A model generated the notes under the pieces. It searched no databases, had not been told where the DNA came from, and was given only the letters and a program-made list of their open reading frames with translations. From the NCBI RefSeq assembly GCF_014050225.1, contig NZ_JACFXV010000063.1, forward strand, positions 89,635 to 153,634: a stretch of 64,000 bases of DNA. The letters are read 5' to 3'. Below are positions 1-8,108 of this stretch, one piece after another. How positions within the stretch are numbered: position 1 is the stretch's first letter; every line of letters starts with the position of its first letter. The stretch is from Stappia albiluteola (GTDB lineage: Bacteria > Pseudomonadota > Alphaproteobacteria > Rhizobiales > Stappiaceae). Made by a program: the position numbers and the translations under genes.

Positions 1-1
1 A

Positions 2-553
2 AAGATGAAAGAAAATAACTTATTAGGAAAAGGTGTTAGCAACGTAAAGCTGCGGTCTGCGTTAATTGAGACTCCTGTCAAAGACCTAATTGAATATAGC
101 CGATCGATTCATGCAGAAATGGAAGCTATAGTTTCGGCAGGTCGAGCGGGAAAGATTGGTATGGTCGGAGGGACATTATATACGACAACATTTCCGTGCC
201 ATAACTGCGCCAGGCATATTGTCGCGGCGGGGATAGCTAAAGTGTATTACGTCGAACCTTATGCAAAAAGTCTGGCTTTAGAGCTTCATAGTGACGCCAT
301 AGATGTGAGGGATGGGGAAGATAACAAGGTTGCATTTCTTCAATACGAGGGGGTTGGACCCGATAGCGCGTTAAAGCTGTTTCACCATGGGATTGAACGC
401 AAAGAAGGCGGCAAGGCACGTGCCGTTGAGAAAAAAACGGCGCAACCTGTATTGCCGCCGCCAATGGATGGATTCACTACGCACGAAAAACGGGTTATAG
501 ATCATCTCGAGAGCGTGGAGAAAAGGTCTATAGGCGCCACTGCAATGGGATAA
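2..553 (+). CDS. avcD: Anti-phage dCTP/dCMP deaminase (AvcD-like), 3' part only
   Basis: The reading frame is open to the left edge, so only the C-terminal part of the gene is present; the Met codon at 5 is probably internal. The visible part has a zinc cytidine-deaminase signature. Counting from that Met, there is an HAE motif (H36, E38) and a PCHNC motif (C65, C68), followed by text typical of phage-defence deaminases (GTLYTTTFPCHNCARHIV and EPYAKSLALELHSDAI). In the AvcD family a P-loop nucleotide-kinase-like domain precedes this deaminase, and the enzyme depletes deoxycytidine nucleotides during phage infection. About 115 residues follow the cysteines, which suits the C-terminal tail of that family. 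The gene is AT-rich beside a GC-rich chromosome, suggesting horizontal acquisition. A housekeeping dCMP deaminase is the alternative but fits the motif context less well. Confidence 0.75.
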   Translation, partial: KMKENNLLGKGVSNVKLRSALIETPVKDLIEYSRSIHAEMEAIVSAGRAGKIGMVGGTLYTTTFPCHNCARHIVAAGIAKVYYVEPYAKSLALELHSDAIDVRDGEDNKVAFLQYEGVGPDSALKLFHHGIERKEGGKARAVEKKTAQPVLPPPMDGFTTHEKRVIDHLESVEKRSIGATAMG

Positions 554-558
554 AGCGC

Positions 559-759
559 ATGGGCAAAGGTAAGGCTGGTAGCAAGGAACAACGCGAGTTT
601 ATGTTTGTATTAAACTCAAAACCTGCAAGCAGACAAACCGTGGTGAAGGGTGATGATAAAGACCAAAAGATAAGTTTACGGCAATTTAACTTAGTCAGCG
701 ACGAAGCAAAGGCGGCGAGAAAAAAGCTAATTGCTGAACTTCGAGAGTTTGGATGCTAA
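559..759 (+). CDS. Small charged protein downstream of the AvcD-like gene, unknown function
   Basis: This 66-residue ORF starts 5 bp after the deaminase stop codon, on the same strand and with the same AT-rich composition, so the two are probably co-transcribed. The product is lysine- and arginine-rich (KGKAGSKEQR at the N-terminus, DEAKAARKKLIAELREFG at the C-terminus). It has no membrane segment or signal peptide, and the C-terminus looks helical. The ribosome-binding site is weak (GGGATAA upstream of the ATG). I do not recognise the family. Position suggests an accessory or regulator of the defence gene, but this is inference from context only. It could also be a passenger of the island. 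Confidence 0.5.
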   Translation: MGKGKAGSKEQREFMFVLNSKPASRQTVVKGDDKDQKISLRQFNLVSDEAKAARKKLIAELREFGC

Positions 760-1069
760 ATCTTTAAGTAAGTATAAATTTGCTTTGGACGAATTTGTTA
801 TGACAAAGTTCGAGTTTTTAATATTGCGTGCAATAAAATAATTAAATTCATACTGCGTAAGTTGGTTCAGTGCGTATCTCAAGTTTCATTTCATTGCACA
901 GGAGACTTATTAATATGATTTAGTCTTTAATTCTGTGAATCTCGCTCTCTTATATTACGTTAGGTATTAATTTATATGTCCCGGGCAAAAGTGTAATCCT
1001 CTGCCTGACCATATATCATTCCTTTAGTGCGTTATGCACCTACTTTGCGTGGGCGACATCCGCCCCTCC
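760..1069. other. AT-rich gene-free stretch ending the putative island
   Basis: About 310 bases without a supportable gene. The left 270 bases are strongly AT-rich, and composition switches to GC-rich near 1025-1040, just before the stop codon of the acyl-CoA synthetase. A perfect ribosome-binding site at about 900 precedes only a two-codon ORF. No tRNA, integrase or clear attachment repeat is visible at the boundary. Confidence 0.6.
789..820 (+). terminator. Candidate terminator after the AvcD-like operon
   Basis: An imperfect inverted repeat (CGAATTTGT, loop TATG, ACAAAGTTCG) is followed by the T-rich tract AGTTTTTAAT. The stem is AT-rich and hence weak. Its location 30 bp past the small ORF fits intrinsic termination of the two-gene unit. 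Confidence 0.4.
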
Positions 1070-2713
1070 TCACTCCTCCGCAATACCCGCCTCAAGCCTT
1101 GCCCGGTCGCGCAGGACGCGGCGGATCACCTTGCCGGTCGTGGTCATCGGCATGGTGTCCACGAAGGCGATTTCGCGCGGATATTCGTGCGCCGAAAGGC
1201 GGTTGCGCACCCAAAGGCGGATATCGGCCTCAAGGTCCGGCGAGGGCATGATGCCGGCCTTGGTGACGATATAGGCCTTGACGATTTCCGTGCGGATCGG
1301 GTCCGGCTTGCCGATCGCCGCCGCCAGCGCCACCGCCGGGTGGGCGAGCAGGCAGTCCTCGATCTCGCCCGGGCCGATGCGGTAGCCGGCCGAGGTGATG
1401 ACGTCGTCGTCGCGGCCGACGAAATGGATATAGCCGTCCTCGTCCGCCACGCCCTGATCGCCGGTCATCATCCAGTCGCCGACGAATTTCTCGCGCGTGG
1501 CGGCGGGCCGGCCCCAATATTCGAGGAACATGACGGGGTCGGGCGCGCGCACCGCGATCTGGCCGAGTTCGCCGGCGGGCAGCTTGCGCCCGTCGCAGTC
1601 GATCACCGCCACGTCGTGGCCCGGCACCGGCTTGCCGATGGCGCCGGCGCGGCTGACGCCGATCTCGCCGCAGGAGGCGATCACCGCGTTGCATTCCGTC
1701 TGGCCGTAGAACTCGTTGACCGTGAGGCCGAGCGTGGCCTTCGTCCAGTCGTAGGTCTCGCGCCCCAGCGCCTCGCCGGCCGAGCCGATGGTGCGCAGCT
1801 TCAGGTCGTAGCTGTCGCGCGGGCGCTCCACCGTGCGCATGATCTTCAGCGCCGTCGGCGGGATGAAGGCGTTGCGCACCTCAAGGTCGGCCATCAGCGC
1901 GAAGGCGCGCTCTGGGTCGAATTTCTCGAAGCGGCAGGAGACGATCGGCACGCCGAAATGCAGTGCCGGCAGCAGGGCGTTCAACAGTCCGCCCGCCCAG
2001 GCCCAGTCGGCCGGGGTCCAGAACAGGTCGCCCTGTTTCGGCATGAATTCATGCGCCATCTGGATGCCGGGCAGGTGGCCGGGCAGCACCCGGTGGCCGT
2101 GCAGCGCGCCCTTGGGCGGCCCGGTGGTGCCGGAGGTGTAGATCATCAGCGCCGGGTCGTGCGGCGTCGTGTCCTCGATCTCGAAGCGGTCGGAGCCGTC
2201 CTCCAGCAGGGCGGCGAAGCCATGCGCCTGGCCCTCCGCGCCGTCGATGGAGATGACGAGCCTGAGGTCCGGCAGGTCGTCGCGGATCTCCTCCAGCTTG
2301 GCAAGGCCGGCATGGTTGGTGAGGATCGCCTTGGCGCCGGAATTGGCGAGGCGGTAGCGCAGCGCCTCGACGCCAAAGAGGGCGGCAAGGGGAACGGCGA
2401 CGGCGGCCATCTTGTAGATCGCCAGATGCGCGATCGCCGTTTCCGGCGCCTGCGGCATCAGCAGCGCCACCCGGTCGCCCCGGCCGATGCCATGCGCCTT
2501 CAGCGCGTTGGCGAGCCGGTTGGAGCAGCGCATCAGGTGGGAATAGGAGATGCGATCGAGCCGCCCGTCCTCGTGGCGGTGCAGGATCGCCAGCCGGTCG
2601 GGCTCGCGCTCCGCCCAGCGGTCGCACACCGCGCAGGCGATGTTGTAGCGCTCCGGCAGGTCCCAGCGGAAGCGCGCGGTCAGGTCTTCATAACTCGTTG
2701 ATTTAATCAACAT
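1070..2713 (-). CDS. AMP-dependent acyl-CoA synthetase (medium-chain/acetyl-CoA synthetase-like)
   Basis: A 547-residue member of the adenylate-forming (ANL) family that activates a carboxylic acid to acyl-CoA through an acyl-AMP intermediate in the cytosol. The phosphate-binding loop YTSGTTGPPKG is at about residues 192-202. The YGQTECN motif and the hinge region (MTGDQGVADEDGYIHFVGRDDD) follow, and the C-terminal catalytic lysine lies in TTTGKVIRR near residue 530. Length is normal for the family. Substrate is not readable from sequence; the closest resemblance is to AcsA/medium-chain acyl-CoA synthetases. It is a single-gene unit at the edge of the AT-rich island. The start at 2713 (ATG) gives a normal N-terminus, although the ribosome-binding site is poor. 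Confidence 0.85.
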   Translation of the reverse strand: MLIKSTSYEDLTARFRWDLPERYNIACAVCDRWAEREPDRLAILHRHEDGRLDRISYSHLMRCSNRLANALKAHGIGRGDRVALLMPQAPETAIAHLAIYKMAAVAVPLAALFGVEALRYRLANSGAKAILTNHAGLAKLEEIRDDLPDLRLVISIDGAEGQAHGFAALLEDGSDRFEIEDTTPHDPALMIYTSGTTGPPKGALHGHRVLPGHLPGIQMAHEFMPKQGDLFWTPADWAWAGGLLNALLPALHFGVPIVSCRFEKFDPERAFALMADLEVRNAFIPPTALKIMRTVERPRDSYDLKLRTIGSAGEALGRETYDWTKATLGLTVNEFYGQTECNAVIASCGEIGVSRAGAIGKPVPGHDVAVIDCDGRKLPAGELGQIAVRAPDPVMFLEYWGRPAATREKFVGDWMMTGDQGVADEDGYIHFVGRDDDVITSAGYRIGPGEIEDCLLAHPAVALAAAIGKPDPIRTEIVKAYIVTKAGIMPSPDLEADIRLWVRNRLSAHEYPREIAFVDTMPMTTTGKVIRRVLRDRARLEAGIAEE

Positions 2714-2747
2714 GAAAAGGTCGCCGCATCATCATCGATACAGCGTA

Positions 2748-2788
2748 TAAAAAACAAAGCCCCTCAGAAACAGAAAGTTCTGAGGGGC
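2748..2788 (-). terminator. Strong intrinsic terminator of the 53-residue gene
   Basis: A perfect 11-bp stem (GCCCCTCAGAA with TTCTGAGGGGC, 8-nt loop) at 2759-2788 is followed, reading the minus strand, by a T-rich tract. It sits 11 bp past the stop codon of the small gene at 2799-2960. Confidence 0.85.
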
Positions 2789-2798
2789 GGAAAGTAGT

Positions 2799-2960
2799 TT
2801 ACTTCCTTCTGTCGGGTTCACCTTTTGTATCCCCGCGGCCTGGCTTCGGGATCCTTTCGACAGTCGTCGTAGCCGGACGTCGTTCGGCTTCTTCAACCGG
2901 AATAAATTTGCCGGTCTCAGAATCACGGCCAACGTCAAAAGTCTTTCTTTGATTGCCCAT
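2799..2960 (-). CDS. Short hydrophilic protein of 53 residues, unknown function
   Basis: This gene is too short for usual length cut-offs but is well supported. It has an ATG at 2958-2960 preceded by AAGGAG eight bases upstream, 53 sense codons, a TAA stop, and a strong intrinsic terminator directly after it. The product begins MGNQRKTFDVGRDSETGKF and ends GRGDTKGEPDRRK. It is highly charged, lacks membrane segments, and has a proline-rich middle (VERIPKPG). I recall similar short proteins in rhizobial genomes without an assigned function. It is monocistronic between the acyl-CoA synthetase and the CAP lipoprotein. An overlapping 96-codon frame at 2732-3022 is rejected because it runs through the terminator. 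Confidence 0.75.
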   Translation of the reverse strand: MGNQRKTFDVGRDSETGKFIPVEEAERRPATTTVERIPKPGRGDTKGEPDRRK

Positions 2961-3077
2961 AATATGCTCCTTCGGCTCATTGAGAGGGTAGATCTTGTTC
3001 CTCTCATCGTGTGGAGCACCATATATTGAGTCTAACCTAGCGGCAATATGGTTAATTTTGCGGATAATCTTTACAAG

Positions 3078-3587
3078 CTATTTGTCAGTCGCCAGCACGA
3101 GCGACCAGAACACCTTGTATTTCGAGCCCGGAACGTAGGCCGTGGCAATACCCATTCTCGTGGCTCTCGCATCCAGCATGACGGCGTTGTGCTTGGGTGA
3201 CTCCCGCCAGCCGGAAAAGGCTTCGGCGAAGGTCCGGTAGCCGGCGCTGACGTTTTCCACCGCGTAGACCTCGCCCGTGCCCGCATTGGCAAGCCGGGCC
3301 TTGAGGTTGTTTTCCGCCGAGCGGGAGGCGTTAACGTCGTTGGCCGCCGCCATCGCCCCGGCCTGCGCCTCCGCCGCGCGCTGCAGCGCCGGGTCGAGGG
3401 TGAGCCCGCCCAGCCCGTTCTGCATGCGGTAGGTGGAAATGAACTGCGCCGCGGTCGCCGCGTCTACCCGCGCCGTCGGACTGGCGAGGTCGCGGTAGAA
3501 GGGCGGCGTGGGCTCGGGTTTGCTGCCGCAGGCGGCCAGCACAGCAAGAAAGACGAGGGCCGCGGCGCGCGAAAGAAGCTTTGTCAT
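3078..3587 (-). CDS. CAP-domain (SCP/PR1-like) lipoprotein
   Basis: A 169-residue protein with an N-terminal lipoprotein signal (lipobox VLAAC, Cys20) and a CAP domain covering about residues 45-165. Recognisable CAP features are N-terminal helices (FISTYRMQNGLGGLTLDPALQRAAEAQA), an AENV-like stretch (YAVENVSAGY), and the SPKHNAVMLDARATRMGI segment. CAP proteins are extracytoplasmic and often bind cell-wall or lipid ligands; no enzymatic role can be claimed. The start codon overlaps the stop of the MscS-channel gene by 4 bp (ATGA). The two genes are therefore probably translated in sequence and could share an envelope-stress function. Confidence 0.85.
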   Translation of the reverse strand: MTKLLSRAAALVFLAVLAACGSKPEPTPPFYRDLASPTARVDAATAAQFISTYRMQNGLGGLTLDPALQRAAEAQAGAMAAANDVNASRSAENNLKARLANAGTGEVYAVENVSAGYRTFAEAFSGWRESPKHNAVMLDARATRMGIATAYVPGSKYKVFWSLVLATDK

Positions 3588-6277
3588 GCGGAATCGGATC
3601 CGGGAGAGGGCGGGGAACTGGGTTTGTCAGGCGTTGCCGGCGGCGTGTCGTCGCCGGGCTTCGCGGGGGCGGCGAGCAGCGCCTTCAGCTTCTCGACGTC
3701 GCGGATATGGAGATCCTGCTGCGGATAGGGGATTTCGACGCCCTCCTCCTTCAGCCGCTTGAAGATCTCGAAGCGCAGGTCCGAGGCAACCGTCAGGGCA
3801 TAATCGATATTCCCGAGAAAGCAGCGCAGTTCGAAGTCGAGCGAGCTTGCGCCGAAATTCATGAAGAATACGTTTGGCGCCGGGAAGGCGAGGACCTTCG
3901 AATGCTGGCGCGCGCAGGCCAGCAGGATGTCGCGCACCTTGTCCGGGTCGCTGTCATAGGCGACCCCGACCGGCACGGCGACCCGGCCCATGGAGTTGCC
4001 GTGCATCCAGTTCTTCACCACGCCCGAGATCAGGTTGGAGTTCGGCACGATCACCGTGGAGCGCTCGAAGGTCTCGATCTCGGTGGCGCGCACGTTGATC
4101 TTGCGCACATAGCCCTGATCCGTGCCGACCACCACCCAGTCGCCGACCTTTATCGGCCGTTCTGCGAGCAGTACCAGACCGGACACGAAGTTGTTGACGA
4201 TGCCCTGCAGGCCAAGGCCGATACCGACGGAAAGCGCGCCGGCGACCAGCGCGATGTTCTGCAGGTTGAGGCCGGCGATCGACAGCGCCAGCAGCCCGGC
4301 GACGATATAGCCGACATAGCCGAATGAGGTCGAGATCGAGCTTTTCAGCCCGACATCCATGCGGGTGCGCGGCAGGAAGCGGTTTTCCAGCCAGTTTTGC
4401 AGGCCGCGCGTGATCGCGATGACCACCACCAGCGCGGCGATGGCGCTGAAGACCGCCGACAGCGACAGGGTGACCGAGCCGACCTGGATGCCGAAGAGCG
4501 CGTTGCGTACGATGCCGGTCATGTCGCCGGTACTGAAACCCCAGGGCAGCAGCACCGCGATGACGGCAAGAACGGTCAGGATCAGCCGTATGACGCCGCT
4601 CAGCACCACGCCGATCTGTTCGATCGTCGGCCCGCTCAGCGTCATGGCGTCGGTCAGTCCCCTGCCGAGCGCCGAACCCGGCTGGAAGCCGGCCGTCACG
4701 CTGGTGTCGACCACCAGAAGCAGCAGGTAGAGCGTGGACAGGACGAAGAGCGTCCACATGATCTGGACGGCGAAGAACCAGCCGAGCCAGATAAAGCCGA
4801 TGAGCGGAGCCCCGAGCGCGACGAGGGCGGCAAGCCAGAAAAGGGGCACCAGCCAGCGCCAGATGATGGCGAGGCCGGAGCCTTCCGGCGCTTCGGGGGT
4901 GGTTTCCTCGCCCTTGCGGGCGCGGCCGGCGACGCGCAACATCCGCATCGTCAGGAGCGATATGGCGATCGCGAGGAAACCGGCCGGCAGCAGTTTGGCC
5001 GGGGAATCGGCTTCCAGCAGCCTGAGCAGGCTGGCAAGGGGAAAGGAAACGCCGAACAGGACAGCGGCCGCAAGCGCGATCCATGTCAGATCACGCGCGG
5101 CGTCGTTGTCGACGCCGAGAAGCCGCCAGTTGGGCAGGCCGGGAGCCAGCAAGGCGCGCGAAAGGCCCTGGCAGAAGGCAACGACTACCGCTCCAATGAA
5201 GAGCGCGCCAAGCAGCGTCGCGACCCGCGGCGGCGCGAGGTCGAAGGAGACGAAGCCCAGATAGACGGCCAGCGAGATGGCGAGCACCGGAACGGTGGCC
5301 AGCAAAACGATGGCGAAGGCCGACAGCGTGCGTCGCACATCGGGCGGATCGAGCGCTTCCTTCGGCCGGTCGCCCCAGCGCAGCAGCCGCCGGCGGATCG
5401 GCCACACCAGCACCAGCGAGGCAAGAACCACCAGCAGCGAAAGCCCGGCGGCAATCGGCCCCTCGCGCTCGGTGATCAGGCTCAGCCAGTCGCGGGTGAG
5501 AAGCGTCAGGCCACGCGCCAGTTCGGGAATCTCGCCGATCGCCGCCCGCCAGACGGAAGGGCTCAGCAGGCTGCCGGTCTTGACGAAGAGCGCGTTGCGC
5601 AGCAGCTCGCGCCGCTGCGATGAAATGCGGTTGACGATGTCGTTGGCCTGGATCTCCAGCACCTCGATCTGCTTGATGAAGTTGGTCAGCGTGGACCGGG
5701 TCTGAGTGAGCTGGCGGCGCTGTTCGGCCAGCGTTTCGCTTTCCTGGACGCCGTCCTCGGGCAGCGTCAGGCCAGCCAACCGCCGCTCGATCGACTGCAG
5801 CAGCGGCCGGAGCTTGCCGAGCGTTGTCGCCATCTCCGACAAGATGTCGAAAATCCGCGACTGCAGGCCGGCTAGCCCGCGATAGTCCGTGCCGCCGCGC
5901 GTCAACGCCAGTTCTATCGTGTTAAGGCGGGATTCCCAGGCGACGAGCCGGCGTTGCAGGGCTTCCCGTGCCGCCTTGCCTTCGCCCGATTGAGTAAGTC
6001 CGGCGATGCTGGAAAGATCCGTGTCGGCGTCCGCGGCCGCCTGTTTTGGCTCGTCGTCCTGGGGCGCGGTATCGGATGGCGGCTCCGGCGTGGTCTGGGG
6101 CACGGTGTTCGTGTCGCGGGAGATGGTGCCGTCGGGCTGCAGCGTTCCAAGATTGCCGGCACCCTCGGCCAGCGCCCTATCGCCTGGGATTGTTCCGGCC
6201 AATGCCGAAAAGACGGCCAGAAAGGCGAGTGTCCTCAGCGTTCCCGAAATCCATGGCCTGACCATTCCGACCCGCAC
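3584..6277 (-). CDS. DUF3772 mechanosensitive channel of the MscS/MscK type
   Basis: An 897-residue inner-membrane channel. A signal peptide is followed by a periplasmic DUF3772-like helical region (about residues 80-250, rich in heptad-like Leu/Arg/Glu). About ten hydrophobic segments lie between residues 280 and 690. The conserved MscS pore and beta domain is at about 660-870 (GLQGIVNNFVSGLVLLAERP, KVGDWVVVGTDQGYV, TVIVPNSNLISGVVKNW). Length fits the large MscK/YjeP-like class. The protein would open under membrane tension to release solutes during hypo-osmotic shock. The GTG start at 6277 is preceded by AAAGGA eight bases upstream; an ATG at 6265 is an alternative. The gene lies 5' of, and overlaps, the CAP lipoprotein. 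Confidence 0.88.
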   Translation of the reverse strand: MRVGMVRPWISGTLRTLAFLAVFSALAGTIPGDRALAEGAGNLGTLQPDGTISRDTNTVPQTTPEPPSDTAPQDDEPKQAAADADTDLSSIAGLTQSGEGKAAREALQRRLVAWESRLNTIELALTRGGTDYRGLAGLQSRIFDILSEMATTLGKLRPLLQSIERRLAGLTLPEDGVQESETLAEQRRQLTQTRSTLTNFIKQIEVLEIQANDIVNRISSQRRELLRNALFVKTGSLLSPSVWRAAIGEIPELARGLTLLTRDWLSLITEREGPIAAGLSLLVVLASLVLVWPIRRRLLRWGDRPKEALDPPDVRRTLSAFAIVLLATVPVLAISLAVYLGFVSFDLAPPRVATLLGALFIGAVVVAFCQGLSRALLAPGLPNWRLLGVDNDAARDLTWIALAAAVLFGVSFPLASLLRLLEADSPAKLLPAGFLAIAISLLTMRMLRVAGRARKGEETTPEAPEGSGLAIIWRWLVPLFWLAALVALGAPLIGFIWLGWFFAVQIMWTLFVLSTLYLLLLVVDTSVTAGFQPGSALGRGLTDAMTLSGPTIEQIGVVLSGVIRLILTVLAVIAVLLPWGFSTGDMTGIVRNALFGIQVGSVTLSLSAVFSAIAALVVVIAITRGLQNWLENRFLPRTRMDVGLKSSISTSFGYVGYIVAGLLALSIAGLNLQNIALVAGALSVGIGLGLQGIVNNFVSGLVLLAERPIKVGDWVVVGTDQGYVRKINVRATEIETFERSTVIVPNSNLISGVVKNWMHGNSMGRVAVPVGVAYDSDPDKVRDILLACARQHSKVLAFPAPNVFFMNFGASSLDFELRCFLGNIDYALTVASDLRFEIFKRLKEEGVEIPYPQQDLHIRDVEKLKALLAAPAKPGDDTPPATPDKPSSPPSPGSDSA

Positions 6278-6367
6278 GCGAATTCCTTTCGATGCGTCAG
6301 CAATCCCACCGTTATCGGCTCTCCGCGCACGGACGGCAAGACGCTAAGAATTTTGCCGCTCTCGAAT

Positions 6368-6399
6368 GAAAAAGCGCCGGCCAGGGACCCTGGCCGGCG
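6368..6399 (-). terminator. Intrinsic terminator after ccr
   Basis: A near-perfect palindrome (CGCCGGCCAGG arms, 3-nt loop) at 6375-6399 is followed on the minus strand by CTTTTTC. It lies 35 bp past the ccr stop and separates ccr from the downstream channel gene. Confidence 0.85.
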
Positions 6400-6433
6400 A
6401 GCGAGGCTGCAGAAGGTGCAGTACACGATGCCT

Positions 6434-7732
6434 TTATGGCCTCCGCGAGGCCTCGAGCACGTCCTCGAAGGTGCGCAGTCCCGTGGTCGGCGCGCTCACC
6501 AGCACCGCCATGTTGCCCGGCGCGTGCTGGTTCTTCCACATCTTGGTGTGCGCCTTGGGGATCTGCGCCCAGGGGAAGACCTCCGACATGCAGGGGTCGA
6601 TCCGTCGCTCGATGACGAAGTTGTTCGCTTCCGAGGCCTGCTTCAGGTGAGCGAAATGCGAGCCCTGGATACGCTTTTGTCGCATCCACACGTAGCGGGC
6701 GTCGAAGGTGATGTTGAAGCCGGTGGTGCCGGCGCAGAACACCACCATGCCGCCGCGCTTCACCACCAGCGTGGAGACCGGGAATGTCGCTTCGCCGGGA
6801 TGCTCGAACACCATGTCGACGTCGTTGCCCTTGCCGGTGATGTCCCAGATCGCCTTGCCGAAGCGGCGGGCTTCCTTCAGCCACTCGTTGTATTCGGGCG
6901 AGTTGACCTTGGGCATCTGGCCCCAGCAGTTGAAATCCTTGCGGTTGATCACGCCCTTGGCGCCGAGCGAGAGCACGTAGTCGCGCTTGTCCTCGTCTGA
7001 GATCACGCCGATCGCATTGGCGCCGGCGGCCGCCGCAAGCTGGACGCCGAACACGCCGAGGCCGCCGGACGCGCCCCATACCAGAACGTTCTGGCCGGGA
7101 CGAAGCTGGTGCGGCTGATGGCCGAACAGCATGCGGTAGGCGGTGGCGAGCGTAAGGGTATAGCAGGCCGCTTCTTCCCAGGTCAGGTGCTTCGGGCGCG
7201 GCATGAGCTGCTGCGACTGCACCCGGCAGAACTGGGCGAAGGAGCCGTCCGGCGTCTCGTAGCCCCAGATGCGCTGCGTGGGCGAGAACATCGGGTCGCC
7301 GCCATTGCATTCCTCGTCGTCGCCATCGTCCTGGTTGCAGTGCACCACGACCTCGTCGCCGACCTTCCAGCGCTTTACCTTGGAACCCACCGCCCAGACG
7401 ATGCCCGAGGCGTCGGAACCGGCAATGTGCAGGTCCTGCTTGTGGACGTTGAAGACGGATATCGGCTCGCCAAGCGCTGCCCAGATGCCGTTGTAGTTGA
7501 CGCCCGCCGCCATCACGAGCACCAGCACCTCGTTGCTGTCCAGTTCCCAGGTCGGCACCACCTCAAGCTTCATGGCATCTTCCGGGGGGCCGTGGCGATC
7601 CTGCCGGATCGTCCAGGCGTACATTTTCGCCGGCACATGGCCGAGTGGCGGAATTTCTCCAACCTCGTAGAGATCCTTCAAGGGCACAGTCTCCTCGGGG
7701 CGGTTGTCATTGGCTTGCGCGACAGAGCTCAT
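6434..7732 (-). CDS. ccr: Crotonyl-CoA carboxylase/reductase
   Basis: A 432-residue member of the medium-chain dehydrogenase superfamily. It reductively carboxylates crotonyl-CoA to (2S)-ethylmalonyl-CoA with NADPH and CO2, the signature step of the ethylmalonyl-CoA pathway. Diagnostic features include the N-terminal text with the conserved GVNYNGIWAALGEP, the long insertion HCNQDDGDDEECNGGDPMFSP, the Rossmann motif VWGASGGLGVFG, and the C-terminal segment AQIPKAHTKMWKNQHAPGNM. Length is typical for Ccr. It is divergent from ecm (376 bp between starts), which encodes the enzyme acting two steps later. The ATG at 7732 is preceded by AAGGACGGGA. An ordinary quinone reductase is excluded by the Ccr-specific insertions. 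Confidence 0.96.
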   Translation of the reverse strand: MSSVAQANDNRPEETVPLKDLYEVGEIPPLGHVPAKMYAWTIRQDRHGPPEDAMKLEVVPTWELDSNEVLVLVMAAGVNYNGIWAALGEPISVFNVHKQDLHIAGSDASGIVWAVGSKVKRWKVGDEVVVHCNQDDGDDEECNGGDPMFSPTQRIWGYETPDGSFAQFCRVQSQQLMPRPKHLTWEEAACYTLTLATAYRMLFGHQPHQLRPGQNVLVWGASGGLGVFGVQLAAAAGANAIGVISDEDKRDYVLSLGAKGVINRKDFNCWGQMPKVNSPEYNEWLKEARRFGKAIWDITGKGNDVDMVFEHPGEATFPVSTLVVKRGGMVVFCAGTTGFNITFDARYVWMRQKRIQGSHFAHLKQASEANNFVIERRIDPCMSEVFPWAQIPKAHTKMWKNQHAPGNMAVLVSAPTTGLRTFEDVLEASRRP

Positions 7733-8108
7733 TCCATTCCCGTCCTTGTATTGTCCTTACCGGTTGCCCGCCGCGTCTGGCCCTGCGTTTCCTCCCGCAT
7801 GCCCGGCGGCATCATCGGATGGCGTCCATCGCTTTTCGATATTGCATCGCGTCATAGTTTCGGGTCGAAATCGGCCCTTCGCGAAATTATCGTGCGATTT
7901 ATACGCCTCCCGCTATAAGACTATTGCTTAATTTTGCCGGATACCCAAGAGTGTTTTTTGCATTGCACACTGCGCTGGTGCGAAAACAGGCATCGAATTT
8001 GCCGTTTCAAAGCGCGGGAGAGGGGCGCGGATCGGCGGATTTCCGCCTCGGACGGGCAATTTCGCCCGGATCGGCCGGAACGTGAAAAAAGAGGACGAAG
8101 GGAGCGAC
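7733..8108. promoter_or_regulatory. Divergent ccr/ecm promoter region
   Basis: 376 bases without a gene, with the starts of two ethylmalonyl-CoA pathway genes facing outwards. The central part (about 7880-7990) is less GC-rich than its surroundings and must hold both promoters. TATA-like stretches (TTTATACG and CTATAAG) occur near 7900-7920, but no clear -35/-10 pair or operator could be identified by eye. Confidence 0.5.

Noticed and set aside
2732-3022. 96-residue minus-strand frame
   Set aside because: It runs through the terminator at 2748-2788 and overlaps the better supported 53-residue frame, which has the proper ribosome-binding site.
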